The notes under the pieces: model-generated
What the model saw: the letters and a program-made list of their open reading frames with translations, nothing else
The model's database searches: none
Told to the model about the DNA's origin: nothing
DNA from: JAJISG01 sp964347325
Lineage (GTDB): Archaea; Thermoplasmatota; Thermoplasmata; RBG-16-68-12; JAJISG01
NCBI GenBank assembly: GCA_964347325.1
Contig: CAYFYA010000001.1
Span: forward strand, 1 to 64,000
Length of the DNA: 64,000 bases
Direction: 5' to 3'
Shown: positions 26,396 to 35,021 of the stretch, piece by piece
Layout of the letters: each line of letters begins with the position of its first letter
Position numbering within the stretch: position 1 is the stretch's first letter
Made by a program: the position numbers and the translations under genes

Positions 26396-27340
26396 TCACG
26401 GAAGAGACTCCACGAGGGCGGCGTATAGCAGGGGCATCAGGAGACTGGCGTCCCCCTCGACGGTTACCCTCCGAGCTCCACCCTTCACTTTGCCCCATGA
26501 GATCGCCTCCCTGACTCGAGCGCCAGAGAGGCTCCCATCGTACTCGACGGCGGTGGTGATGTACACCGCGTAGTCGAGGCCGCCCCTGAACTGGTTCCAC
26601 CAGAGGACATGGTGTTTGGAGACACCACCACCTAGGACTAGGGCCCCAGTGCACTCTGATTCGAATACTCGGTCCGAGAGCAGAGACTCGTCGCTGAAGT
26701 TCTCTACCATGAGGTCGCGGTGGTCCTGCCAGAAGCTCCACAGGTGGTAACCGAAGGCGCCATCCGTGATGGCGGGCACCACCACGGGGATATCCTCCCG
26801 GGAACACCAGTAGAGGATGGAGGACTCGTCACCGAGTCTCTCCCCTACTAGGTGAAGGAGTTCAGACGTACTCTGCTGCCTCCTGCCCTCCTCCCAGAGA
26901 CCCTCGAGGAAGGGGCGAACTGCCTGCTCAAGCCCCTTCCCGTAGGCGTCAGAGGGGACCAGGACGTTGCCGAGGCGCATGATTCCCTGATCGTGGAGGG
27001 ACGCATCGTCCATGGTGAACTCACCGTGGTAGTAAGGATGGCGTGACCGGGCGATGTCATGGTCCACGGTGCCGCAGGTTGTGACGAGGACGTCCACCAT
27101 CCCCTTGCGCACCATATCCCTTATGACGCCCCTGCAGCCAGTGGCGACTAGGGCCGCCGGGAAGGAAAGGAAGGTTGTGCAGTCACCCCTGGTAGCCATC
27201 TCCTCCAGTATGTCCAGGGCCGTGGCCAGTTTGGTGGCTGTAAAGCCCCCGGCTCTTCCCATCTGTGCCAAGAGTTCTCTACAACTGATGCCCCCCTGCA
27301 AGACGTAGTCCTCGACCTCCTTCTCTAGGGGAATCGTCAT
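26396..27340 (-). CDS. dys: Deoxyhypusine synthase
   Basis: This 314-residue enzyme transfers the aminobutyl group of spermidine to a lysine of aIF5A, the first step of hypusine formation. Hallmarks are TTCGTVDHDIAR, the active-site lysine in GGGVSKHHVLWWN near residue 240, DYAVYITTAVEYDGSLSGA and VSWGK-like ISWGKVKGGA. NAD-binding loop residues look intact. ATG 27340 matches the usual N terminus, and a weak TATA-like CTTTTCTA lies about 26 nt upstream, consistent with a leaderless mRNA. It is followed by the Nudix gene at 8 nt. Confidence 0.93.
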   Translation of the reverse strand: MTIPLEKEVEDYVLQGGISCRELLAQMGRAGGFTATKLATALDILEEMATRGDCTTFLSFPAALVATGCRGVIRDMVRKGMVDVLVTTCGTVDHDIARSRHPYYHGEFTMDDASLHDQGIMRLGNVLVPSDAYGKGLEQAVRPFLEGLWEEGRRQQSTSELLHLVGERLGDESSILYWCSREDIPVVVPAITDGAFGYHLWSFWQDHRDLMVENFSDESLLSDRVFESECTGALVLGGGVSKHHVLWWNQFRGGLDYAVYITTAVEYDGSLSGARVREAISWGKVKGGARRVTVEGDASLLMPLLYAALVESLP

Positions 27341-27390
27341 GGCCCGCCCTAGGCCCGGTGGGTAGAAAAGACTTCCATCGCGTGGAAAGG

Positions 27391-28845
27391 TCAGCGCCGG
27401 GCCGAGGTCAACCGCTTGCGTCTGAAAAGGGTCACGGGACGAGGCTCCTCCCTCATCGGCCAGAGGAATCGGTTGCCACAGGCGTTGCAGACGCTCCAAC
27501 CGTCATCCCAGAACTCGAGGTCTTCGGAGCCGCACTCGTCGCACTGACCGCTCGTGGGCTTGGTGATGCCTCGGGTCTCTCTCTCGGCGGCGATGGAGGG
27601 CTGCAGGGACTCCAGGAACCTTCTCGCCTCCTGCACCCTCTCCAAGGCGAGGAAGTAGTCCTCCTTCCTCAGAAGGTCCACGGCGTCCCTGATGAGCTCC
27701 CTTACCTCCTCTGTCTCGATGCCGTACTCCTTGGCTTCCCTCAACAGTGGCTTGAGATAGGCCACGAGGTCCCGGACTTCCTTGTAGTGCTTCCTTCGGA
27801 GCTGCATGGCTGCCTCAATCTGTCTCTTCTGGGCCTCCATGGCAGTTCTCTCGCACCGCTGGGCGATTTCACTGGCAAGGACTAGGTCTCCTCGTTCGAA
27901 AGCCGTTCTAGCCTGCCTCGCGAGCTTGCGAGCGCTCTCCAGGGGGCTCCCTAGGTCCTCGGTCTCCCGGATCATCTCCTCGACGGAGCTAAGGTACTCG
28001 GACAGCTCCTCCCGTCTCTTCTGCCGGGCATCCTCGACGACCTCCTCGAAACTGTGAATGAGCTCCAGGGTCCTGGAGTGGTTCCCGAGCCTGAGAGCCT
28101 CCTCTGCCCGAATGAGCATCTCTCGGCCCCGGGCAAGGTCGGCGTTGATGACGCCGAGCTCCTCTAGAATGTTCTCCTTCTCGACCAAGATCTCCCTCAC
28201 CCGACCCATCTCCTCGACGTAGACGGTGGAGACGTCTCTCTGGATCTCTTCAACAAGCTGGACACAGTAGTCGAGGCTTCCCTCCCGAAGGGCCCGCTGA
28301 GCCTCGCCGATCTTGTTCATAAGGGTCTTGGCACCGCCGATGGAGTTGAACTTGTTGGCGAAGAGCTGCGCTGCCTGGAGGGCCCGGGAGCACATCCCTT
28401 TCTTGTACCTGTTGGACCACTCCTGCAGCAGCTGAAGGGAGTCCTTGGATAGGGCGAGGGCGGACTTGTAGTCCTCCTTGGCGAGGGCGTTGGCGGCCTC
28501 GATCCAGAGGTCCTCCAGCTTACCGAAGTGCAGATTGTCGTCCGTGGCCTCCATCCGATGCTCCTCCTCCGGAGGCGGCGGCACAGGCTGCCTCTTGCGG
28601 TCAGCAAGAGTCTCCACCATGGTGTCTATGATCTCCGCCTTCCGCCGCTTGCCGGTGAGGTCTATGCCCCATTGGGCGGCTCGCTCCTTGAGGCCCTTGA
28701 GAGTGTAGGACTCCAGCTTCGTCCGAAGGGTCGCGACTCTCCGGGGCTCCCGCTCGACCTCGACGGGAACATCGTCAAAGTTAGAGGCGTCAGACTCCTC
28801 CTCGGCCTCTTCCCCAGGGGCCTCGACAGAGGGCTTTCTGGCCAT
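27391..28845 (-). CDS. SAP-like, coiled-coil, zinc-ribbon protein of unknown function
   Basis: This is a 484-residue archaeal protein with a distinctive layout. An acidic N terminus precedes a SAP-like helix-turn-helix at about 43-80 (LESYTLKGLKERAAQWGIDL then KAEIIDTMVETL), a putative nucleic-acid-binding motif. A long, mostly helical region of short repeats follows (about 105-435), rich in segments like LIRAEEALRLGNHSRTLELI that recall paired helices. The end carries a zinc ribbon, CDECGSEDLEF then CNACGNRF. The membrane protein at 44410-45246 has a similar helical-plus-zinc-ribbon design. I know of no assigned function; binding to nucleic acid or ribonucleoprotein is a guess from the SAP motif. 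Confidence 0.75.
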   Translation of the reverse strand: MARKPSVEAPGEEAEEESDASNFDDVPVEVEREPRRVATLRTKLESYTLKGLKERAAQWGIDLTGKRRKAEIIDTMVETLADRKRQPVPPPPEEEHRMEATDDNLHFGKLEDLWIEAANALAKEDYKSALALSKDSLQLLQEWSNRYKKGMCSRALQAAQLFANKFNSIGGAKTLMNKIGEAQRALREGSLDYCVQLVEEIQRDVSTVYVEEMGRVREILVEKENILEELGVINADLARGREMLIRAEEALRLGNHSRTLELIHSFEEVVEDARQKRREELSEYLSSVEEMIRETEDLGSPLESARKLARQARTAFERGDLVLASEIAQRCERTAMEAQKRQIEAAMQLRRKHYKEVRDLVAYLKPLLREAKEYGIETEEVRELIRDAVDLLRKEDYFLALERVQEARRFLESLQPSIAAERETRGITKPTSGQCDECGSEDLEFWDDGWSVCNACGNRFLWPMREEPRPVTLFRRKRLTSARR

Positions 28846-28926
28846 CCCTAGTCTTCGGAAGTCTCGCCCCGAGAGAGCCTTAAATCTTTCGACACGGTTA
28901 CTTCTGATAGAAGTCAGTGTCCGGGG

Positions 28927-29271
28927 CTACGTGCCCTCTAGGATGGTGGCGATCTCCTTCTCCATGGCGCCCACGAGCTCCCTCGCCATCTCCCCCCGCA
29001 TCTCGGCAGGGACTAGCTTGACGCCCAGTTTCGCAGCGCTCTTGGCGATCAGCACGAGGGCCGAGGCCTCCTTCACCTTGGCCTCCATCAGTGCCTTGAC
29101 GCCGGCCCTGAACTCCTCCTTCAGGTCAGGGTGCTCGTCCAGCTTCTGACGGATGTAGCCCTTGACCTCCTCCCTCACCAGGTCCCTAGCCGCCTCCAAC
29201 AGGAGGTCCTCCGTGTGGGGTATTCCGAGGGTACTCTTGAGAAGGGACCCGATGGCCTCCTCATCGGTCAT
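28927..29271 (-). CDS. Small helical protein of unknown function
   Basis: This is a 114-residue, almost entirely helical, charged protein. I do not recognise a family. The ATG at 29269-29271 is preferred because a TATA box (CTTTTAT on the minus strand, 29294-29300) is centred 26 nt upstream, which predicts a leaderless message. An upstream ATG at 29295 would lie inside that box. The segment EVKGYIRQKLDEHPDLKEEF and later heptad-like leucines suggest a compact helical bundle without membrane segments. No neighbour gives a functional clue. Confidence 0.65.
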   Translation of the reverse strand: MTDEEAIGSLLKSTLGIPHTEDLLLEAARDLVREEVKGYIRQKLDEHPDLKEEFRAGVKALMEAKVKEASALVLIAKSAAKLGVKLVPAEMRGEMARELVGAMEKEIATILEGT

Positions 29272-29424
29272 GCCCTCCCATCGGGGGTGGACCATAAAAG
29301 GTTCTCGGTGACTCACTCGTCGTGGAGCAGTAAGTAGCAGTTGGAGGCTCCGGCTTCGGCTTCCAGAGAGACTAACTGAGGACTTGGGCGCGAAGAGCAG
29401 CCTGGTTCGATTGAAGGAATGAAG

Positions 29425-29431
29425 AAAAAAA
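29425..29431 (-). terminator. Oligo-T terminator on the minus strand
   Basis: A7 on the plus strand reads as T7 on the minus strand, 21 nt past the stop codon of the secreted protein gene at 29453. It is a likely intrinsic archaeal terminator. Confidence 0.5.
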
Positions 29432-29452
29432 GAGGAGAGGGACCCGCGGATG

Positions 29453-30388
29453 TCAGCGTCGGGTCCGTAGCCTGACGAGAACGAGACCGGCAACGGCGGC
29501 CGCCAGTGCAATCCCACCAATTAGGGCGATCGTCACAGCGTTCAGGAACGGGGAGGGGGTCGCCGCCTCAAAGCCCAGCAGGGGATCGTGGACGATTACC
29601 TCGCCTTGAGGATAGTAGAGAAACAAGCGGTCGTCAACGCTGCTCCACTGGGCCCCTACGGGGCTTACCTGATTATCCACCCGGGCCTGAGGAGCCCAAC
29701 GGAAGTAGGCCGTTCCCCTTGCTACGTGTACCTCTACTGACTCAGAACCGTCCTCGAACTCGGTCTCTCGCTCGACGCTGGACTCTGCGCCGATCTCCAG
29801 ACCCAGCAGGCTCGTCTCAGAGACGAAGTCGTAACCCTCTATGAGGATGTCGACCTTCACCGCCTCCTCAGGAACCAGGGTTCCGTTGATAGTGGCCTCG
29901 GAGGGGAAAATGTAGCTGACCAGCCCGAAGGTGAAACCGTCCTTCGTGCCTGACAGCGTGACCTTGAAGCCGTCAAGACCATCTCTCTGGTGGCTCACCA
30001 CCTCAACGGGAGCGAAGGACAGACTATCCAGTCGTACCTCTGACAGGCGGCCCTCGTTTGAATCCTGCAGGCCGTTGCCGTTCGAGTCCTCAAACTCGAA
30101 GACCTCACGGAAGGCAGCACTGAACTCCACCTCGATCTCCACCTCGACAGTTGCGTTCTCCCTCTCCCTCTCGACCGCGACCGCGAGTTTTGGCCTGTTC
30201 GCACTCTCCGCCTTGAACTTGAAATCGATCTCATTCGTCGCGACCTGGCTCTCTGACCTGATCTCCACCTTGGTGTCTTCATCCACCTCGACGGTCAAGC
30301 CCCGCTCGTCAGCCGACGCCGGGACTGCCATGAGGACGAGAGTTGCCACAATAAGCACTCCAAAGATGCTAGTTACCGTGCCTTTCAT
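29453..30388 (-). CDS. Secreted, C-terminally membrane-anchored protein, function unknown
   Basis: This 311-residue protein has a signal peptide (1-26, ending ASA), a beta-rich acidic extracellular region (about 27-280) and a membrane helix near 285-307 followed by RLRTRR. A short stretch DSNGNGLQDSNEGRL at about 103-117 looks like a calcium-binding dockerin/EF-hand-like loop. I do not recognise the family. A TATA box CTTTTAAG on the minus strand lies 26 nt upstream of the ATG, so the mRNA is probably leaderless. It is divergent from orc1/cdc6 and shares the 267-nt region that may hold an origin. Confidence 0.72.
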   Translation of the reverse strand: MKGTVTSIFGVLIVATLVLMAVPASADERGLTVEVDEDTKVEIRSESQVATNEIDFKFKAESANRPKLAVAVERERENATVEVEIEVEFSAAFREVFEFEDSNGNGLQDSNEGRLSEVRLDSLSFAPVEVVSHQRDGLDGFKVTLSGTKDGFTFGLVSYIFPSEATINGTLVPEEAVKVDILIEGYDFVSETSLLGLEIGAESSVERETEFEDGSESVEVHVARGTAYFRWAPQARVDNQVSPVGAQWSSVDDRLFLYYPQGEVIVHDPLLGFEAATPSPFLNAVTIALIGGIALAAAVAGLVLVRLRTRR

Positions 30389-30655
30389 GAGGAAGTGTTC
30401 GCGGGGTGATCTTAAAAGGATTATTCAACATCCGTCGAAAACAATCTCCGGCGACCTCCTAGCAAACGCCGGCCCTTGAACCGTGAAGGGGCTAGAGATG
30501 GCTTATTTCACAGAAATGGGATTCCCTCTGCAGAGTCTGTGATCCTGGTCCGGCTCGAAGCCATGCTCATCTTGACAGCGCGAACCCACAAACCTTCGGT
30601 ACCCCATCGGGCAAGGGGCAACGTTTTTATCGAGCACCTTGGCTAATGCACCGGA
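30389..30655. other. Intergenic region upstream of orc1/cdc6, possible replication origin
   Basis: This 267-nt region between divergent genes holds the promoters of both. It also has ATTTCACAGAAAT (30505-30517), a perfect 5-3-5 dyad followed by GGG, and CTCTGCAGAG (30526-30535), a perfect 10-bp palindrome. A partial inverted counterpart TTCACGG lies on the minus strand at 30481-30487. Archaeal origin recognition boxes are a short dyad plus a G-string, usually next to orc1/cdc6. The resemblance is suggestive only: there is one good candidate and no clear AT-rich unwinding element. Confidence 0.35.
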
Positions 30656-31816
30656 ATGCCCAGGCCAGGCGGCCCGCCAATCTTCAGAGACGTCAGCAAG
30701 CTCTCTTATGACTACGTCCCGGCCCAGATGCCCCACAGGGAGAAGCAGCTGCAGGCCCTCCAAAACCTCTACTATCCCCTCTTGGAGGCCAACCTCTCAC
30801 AGCACGCCTTCCTCACGGGCAACGTGGGTACGGGGAAGACCCACCTCACGAAGAGGTTCTGCTCGGACTTCGCGACTCAGGCCCAGGGGAAGGACAAGAA
30901 CGTCAAGTGGGTGCTGGTGAACTGCAGACAGCGAACCACGGAGGACGCCGTACTCCTGGCCATCCTAAAGAGGTGGGACGAGAGGTTCCCCGACCGGGGC
31001 TTCTCCATTCCGGAGAAGCTGAATGTGCTACGAAAGCACTTGGAGCGGGAGAGGGCCCACCTTATAGCGGTCCTGGACGAGGCAGACGTGCTGGTCAGGA
31101 AGGGTTCCGACCTCATCTACAACTTCACCAGGTTCGACGAGGAGTACCAGGCACCCCGTGGCAGCGTCAGCCTCATCCTAATATCGCAGAAGAACGCCCT
31201 GGTCTACCTCGACAGGGCCACCCTCAGCACCTTTCGGAGGAGCAACACGGTGGAGTTCGGGAAGTACACCCAACCGGAGCTGGTGGACATCCTCCGGGAC
31301 CGGACGGAGCTGGCCTTTTTCCCGGATGTGGTCCGGGGGGAGTGTATCGACCTGATCGCCGACATCGCCTCGGAGTACGGCGACGCCCGCTACGCCATAG
31401 AGATCCTCCTGAAGTCAGGCGAGCTGGCCCTGGACGCAGGCATGCGAGAGGTCCTCCCAGAGCACGTCAGGGAGGCTCGCGCGACGACCCACGCCTTCCT
31501 CAGCGAGGAGGCCCTGGAGGCCCTGGACCGTCCGAGGATGGTGGCCCTCTTGGCCATCGCCCGGAGGTTGGAGAGGAAGGCTTACGTGACCACAGGGGAG
31601 GCGGAGGAGGCCTACGCCCTGGTCTGCGAGGAGTTCGGTGAGAAGAAGAGGGGGCACACCCAGTTCTGGAAGTACCTTCAGGACCTCGATGCCTTGGGCT
31701 TCATCGAGGCGAAGCCCTCCGGGGAGGGCGTTACGGGGAAGACCACCATTATATCGATGCAGGAGGTACCGGCCAGAGCTCTCATCGAGCGGTTGGAGAT
31801 TCCCCTCTCCAAGTAG
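30656..31816 (+). CDS. cdc6: Orc1/Cdc6 origin-recognition AAA+ protein
   Basis: This 386-residue protein combines an AAA+ ATPase and a C-terminal winged helix, as in archaeal Orc1/Cdc6, which binds origin boxes and loads MCM. The N-terminal PAQMPHREKQLQAL is typical. Walker A is GNVGTGKTH near 52-60, Walker B is IAVLDEADVL near 137-146, and sensor 1 is in SLILISQKN. The region AITTGEAEEAY-like (TTGEAEEAYALVCEEFG) near 305-323 and QFWKYLQDLDALGFIEA belong to the winged helix. A TATA-like TTTTTAT is centred 29 nt before the ATG. It may mark a replication origin in the upstream region. Confidence 0.9.
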   Translation: MPRPGGPPIFRDVSKLSYDYVPAQMPHREKQLQALQNLYYPLLEANLSQHAFLTGNVGTGKTHLTKRFCSDFATQAQGKDKNVKWVLVNCRQRTTEDAVLLAILKRWDERFPDRGFSIPEKLNVLRKHLERERAHLIAVLDEADVLVRKGSDLIYNFTRFDEEYQAPRGSVSLILISQKNALVYLDRATLSTFRRSNTVEFGKYTQPELVDILRDRTELAFFPDVVRGECIDLIADIASEYGDARYAIEILLKSGELALDAGMREVLPEHVREARATTHAFLSEEALEALDRPRMVALLAIARRLERKAYVTTGEAEEAYALVCEEFGEKKRGHTQFWKYLQDLDALGFIEAKPSGEGVTGKTTIISMQEVPARALIERLEIPLSK

Positions 31817-31894
31817 GATTCCAAGCCTCCGACACGTCGCTCTACCCCCACAAAGTTGATATGGCACAAGCCAGATGGCTCCACGGGAGGAGAC

Positions 31895-32449
31895 ATGGGA
31901 GAGGAGGAGAGGCGATCCCCACCTAGGTCGCCCTCGTTCGAGTGGGAGGACGGCTGCTACCTCATCAAGGAGGAGAGGCCGCAGCTGAGCTACCGGCTTT
32001 TCCGATTCCTTCTCAACGACGAACGGCAGGGGCTCATCATCTCCCGACGCCATCCTTCTAAGCTGAGAGATGAGAAAGGCCTCGAGAACGTCAGGCTGGT
32101 GTGGCTGTCCCATACGCCCGGGGAGGATTACCACAACCCGAGCGCCCTGGGGAGCCTGAACAAACTTATCTGTAGGTTCATCCAGGACAACGAGAGGGCG
32201 GTGGTCCTCCTCGATGGCCTCGAGTACCTGACGCTGTACAACGACTTCGTCCAGACCCTGCTCTTCGTCGAGCATGTTAACGAATTCGTCATGCAGAATC
32301 CAGGCGTGGTTCTGATCCCGCTCAACCCCAGCGCCCTGGGCTCAAAGGAGCTAGCCCTCCTGGGCCGTAACCTGGAGAGCATCGACGGGGCGGCACTCAC
32401 CAAGCAGATGGAACGCGAAGAGGTCCTAAGGCTCATCGACACTTACTGA
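31895..32449 (+). CDS. DUF835 domain protein
   Basis: This 184-residue protein consists mainly of a DUF835 domain. The conserved WLSHTPGEDYHNPSALGSL segment and AVVLLDGLEYLTLYNDF near 107-123 are characteristic, with a following LIPLNPSALGSKELALL. DUF835 proteins are abundant in Thermoplasmatota and Thermococcales and resemble RecA/KaiC-like folds without the catalytic P-loop; the function is unknown. ATG 31895 follows a strong GGGAGGAG site. It is encoded directly after orc1/cdc6 on the same strand and could be read through from it. Confidence 0.82.
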   Translation: MGEEERRSPPRSPSFEWEDGCYLIKEERPQLSYRLFRFLLNDERQGLIISRRHPSKLRDEKGLENVRLVWLSHTPGEDYHNPSALGSLNKLICRFIQDNERAVVLLDGLEYLTLYNDFVQTLLFVEHVNEFVMQNPGVVLIPLNPSALGSKELALLGRNLESIDGAALTKQMEREEVLRLIDTY

Positions 32450-32455
32450 CGACCG

Positions 32456-33844
32456 CTACGCCTCGGGCTCTCCAGGTTTGTCCACGCCGCCCAGCTGTTT
32501 TGCGACGAGGGCGTCGACCATCTCCAGGAACTTCTCCTCCCTGCCCTTGGGGATGCTGGCGCCGGAGGCGATGTTGTGGCCGCCACCTGATCCGCCCATA
32601 CTCTCCGCTCCCAGTCGAAGAGCTTCCGCCAGGTCCAACCCCCTCTCCACCAGGTAGTCCGTTCCTCTGGCAGAGACCTTGGTCCTGCCGTCCGTCACAG
32701 CCAGGGCCAAGGTCGGCTTCTCCTGGTCGAGGAGGTACCTCATGCTCACCCCCGCCACGGATCCTGCTAGGGTGGGGCCGTCGGCGTAGAAGAACTGGAT
32801 GTGGTCCTTCGAGAAGACGCCGTCATCCTCGACCTTCTTCAGTCCCCTCAGGACGTCCTCCCAGTGTTTCCTCCGGATCTCCTCCGCCTTCTCCACGCGA
32901 TCGAAGTCCCCCGTGCAGAGGGACAGTCCCAGGGACTCCTCGCCCTGGCGGGAGCAGGCGTTGACGTAGGACTCCAGGTCGTCCACATACACCTCAAAGG
33001 CGGGATACCAGTACCGCTTCTCCACTAGCTGCTCGAGGGTCTCAGGACGCACCCCCTGTCGGAGAAGTCGGAGACTCAGCGTGGAGGTCAGGTTCTCTCT
33101 CTCCTCGGGCCCCAGGTCTCGGAACCTCTTCCCAGGATCCAGTCCCTTCTCGTCGAGGAACCTGTTCACGTCCTTCCTCCGACCTGACAGGCTCCGGAAG
33201 TAGGGGCCCACGGAGTAGTACAAGGAGTCCTCCAGTGGAAGGTCCGCCAGAGAGAGGCCCTTCTCGGCCTCCAACTTGCCTCCCTCGAGGGCAGCCTCGA
33301 AGAGAAGTGCGTTGATACCCTTGAAGCCCCCCAGGTGCTGCCTGTCCGCGATGCAGCCGACGAGGGCTATCCCGGCGAGGTCGAGGTTGGCGTCGTCCAT
33401 GCTGAGGGAGAATAGGAGGGAGGTCGTGGAGCCGCACGCGTCCCGTGTCCCGCTGAGGCCGAAGAGGTGCGGGTTCACCTGGACGACTGTGTCGGAGTCC
33501 CGAAGGGGTTGATGATGGTCCAGGACCACCGTGGGCAACTCAAGCTTCTCGAGAAGGTCCACGTGGGCACTCCCTATGTCGCTTACCACGAGGGCATCTG
33601 CACCGTCCAGGCCGAGCCCCTTCAGCTTCTCCTCATCGAGCTGGCGGGATAGCGTCACGTGGACGTCTGCTCCTCGTCTCAACAGGGAGAGGGTCAGAAG
33701 TGCCCCAGCAGCCGTTCCGTCACCATCGTAGTGGCAGAGAACCCTCACGTGCTCCGCGCCGTCGATGACTTCGACCGCCCGGTCAAGCCTCTCAGGGAGA
33801 CCCTTGGGTAAGCCATCCAGAACAGACATGGAGGGGGAGCTCAC
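32456..33844 (-). CDS. DHH-DHHA1 phosphoesterase (archaeal RecJ/GAN/Cdc45-like)
   Basis: This 462-residue protein has an N-terminal DHH domain and a C-terminal DHHA1 domain. Catalytic motifs are CHYDGDGTAAG near 37-47, VVSDIGSA near 86 and VVLDHHQPL near 105-113. The DHHA1 glycine-rich motif GGSGGGHNIASGA is near 425. All metal-binding aspartates and histidines are present, so it should be an active nuclease or phosphoesterase. Archaeal relatives (GAN, RecJ-like) act on single-stranded DNA or RNA and can join the CMG helicase. Its GTG start overlaps the rpsO stop as GTGA, which implies translational coupling with uS15. Confidence 0.85.
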   Translation of the reverse strand: MSSPSMSVLDGLPKGLPERLDRAVEVIDGAEHVRVLCHYDGDGTAAGALLTLSLLRRGADVHVTLSRQLDEEKLKGLGLDGADALVVSDIGSAHVDLLEKLELPTVVLDHHQPLRDSDTVVQVNPHLFGLSGTRDACGSTTSLLFSLSMDDANLDLAGIALVGCIADRQHLGGFKGINALLFEAALEGGKLEAEKGLSLADLPLEDSLYYSVGPYFRSLSGRRKDVNRFLDEKGLDPGKRFRDLGPEERENLTSTLSLRLLRQGVRPETLEQLVEKRYWYPAFEVYVDDLESYVNACSRQGEESLGLSLCTGDFDRVEKAEEIRRKHWEDVLRGLKKVEDDGVFSKDHIQFFYADGPTLAGSVAGVSMRYLLDQEKPTLALAVTDGRTKVSARGTDYLVERGLDLAEALRLGAESMGGSGGGHNIASGASIPKGREEKFLEMVDALVAKQLGGVDKPGEPEA

Positions 33845-34296
33845 CTTACCTGAATCTCCGCCGCCTTTCTTGAGTACTGCCAGTCTGCCGGAAGGACCCC
33901 CTCTCGCTTGTAGTACTTGGCGAGGCGACGGATCTTCGCCTCGATGAGTTCCAGGCCACGGCGATTGTGGATGTCCTTGTGATGCTCCTTCAAGTGGCCA
34001 TCGAGCCTGACTGCCTTCATCATCAAGTTGCGGAGGTCCTCCGGGACATCCATCTCCACACCCCCCTCCCGCAGGATCTGAGTGATGGACTTGCCCGTAA
34101 CGAGTCTCACGCTGGGGATGCCATACTGATCCCTGAGGCGGATGCCAATCTCGGCGGTGCTCATCTCATCCTTGTGAAGTTTCAAAATCAGCTTTTCGAC
34201 CTCATCCGGTTTCTGGCTGATCCAGGCTGGAGCCTTCTCTACATGGGGCCTCTTGGAGGACGACCTGCCCCTTCTCCGCCTGTGCATCCGTGCCAT
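33841..34296 (-). CDS. rpsO: Ribosomal protein uS15
   Basis: This 151-residue archaeal/eukaryal-type small-subunit protein binds 16S rRNA. The N terminus MARMHRRRRGRSSSKRP and the central KLHKDEMSTAEIGIRLRDQY are diagnostic, as is HNRRGLELIEAKIRRLAKYY near the end. It is longer than bacterial S15 because of the N-terminal extension. ATG 34296 has GAGGT upstream. It leads a two-gene operon with the DHH phosphoesterase, an arrangement I recall from other archaea. Confidence 0.96.
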   Translation of the reverse strand: MARMHRRRRGRSSSKRPHVEKAPAWISQKPDEVEKLILKLHKDEMSTAEIGIRLRDQYGIPSVRLVTGKSITQILREGGVEMDVPEDLRNLMMKAVRLDGHLKEHHKDIHNRRGLELIEAKIRRLAKYYKREGVLPADWQYSRKAAEIQVR

Positions 34297-34331
34297 CACT
34301 CGACCTCGGGACGACCTTCTACGTGATACCG

Positions 34332-34339
34332 ATATATAA
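34332..34339 (-). promoter_or_regulatory. Strong TATA box of rpsO
   Basis: ATTATATA on the minus strand is the best TATA match in the area. It lies 36-43 nt upstream of the rpsO ATG, leaving a leader of roughly 10-13 nt with the GAGGT ribosome-binding site. This suits a highly expressed ribosomal gene. Confidence 0.65.
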
Positions 34340-34364
34340 TCTTTGAACCCGGTCCCAGATGGGG

Positions 34365-35021
34365 CTACCGGCGAACGACGATGGCGGCGTGGTCCTTCTG
34401 GTAGGCCCCGAGGGTCGTCACCGAGAGCACCCGCAATCCTCCGGTCCTTAGGGCCTTGACCTCCCCTTCGAAAACGGTGTCCGGCGGAGCAGCGACGTCC
34501 ACACTCCTGGCCTTCACCATGAGGATGCCTGTGCCGCCCTTCCTCAGCAGGTCCGTATTCTTAAGGAAGATGTGCGCCTGCCCCTTCTGGGCCACGTCCT
34601 GATACAGCACGTCCACCTCCCCCACCATGGTCCGATAGACACTGGGGTTCCTGGCGTCTGCAAGAATCGGAACGAGGTTCTCCCTCTGCTCCCCCAGGCG
34701 AAGGAGCTTCTGGAAGGCCTCGGGGGCCATCTCCACACAGTAGACGATTCCCGAGGACACGATGTCGGAGATGTGGCTAGCCGTCGTTCCCTGGGCGGCT
34801 CCGAGGTAGAGGACTCTCGAGGTCTCACCCAGCGGAAAGTGCTTGAGTCCCCGTAACAGGAGTGCCGCTAGCTTGCTGCGACGAGGGTTCCAGTTCCGAA
34901 ACTCCTTCTCGTCCTGCCGTTGGAGCCTCTCTCCGTAAACGGAGACCCCTGGTACCAGATTCTTAGTGAAGAGCGTTTCACCATCGGAGAAGACTCCGGG
35001 GTAGTCAGAGGGCCACAACAC
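34365..35021 (-). CDS. flpA: Fibrillarin-like rRNA/tRNA 2'-O-methyltransferase
   Basis: This 218-residue methyltransferase works in archaeal C/D box sRNPs with Nop5 and L7Ae to 2'-O-methylate rRNA and tRNA. Visible motifs are EFRNWNPRRSKLAALL, the AdoMet loop VLYLGAAQGTTASHISD near 70-86, YCVEMAP near 93 and VDVLYQDVAQKGQ near 135, plus ILMVKARSVD with the catalytic lysine. GTG 35021 is proposed as the start; a TATA-like CTTTATCC is centred about 24 nt upstream, so translation is probably leaderless. No nop5 gene is adjacent in this window. Confidence 0.93.
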   Translation of the reverse strand: MLWPSDYPGVFSDGETLFTKNLVPGVSVYGERLQRQDEKEFRNWNPRRSKLAALLLRGLKHFPLGETSRVLYLGAAQGTTASHISDIVSSGIVYCVEMAPEAFQKLLRLGEQRENLVPILADARNPSVYRTMVGEVDVLYQDVAQKGQAHIFLKNTDLLRKGGTGILMVKARSVDVAAPPDTVFEGEVKALRTGGLRVLSVTTLGAYQKDHAAIVVRR

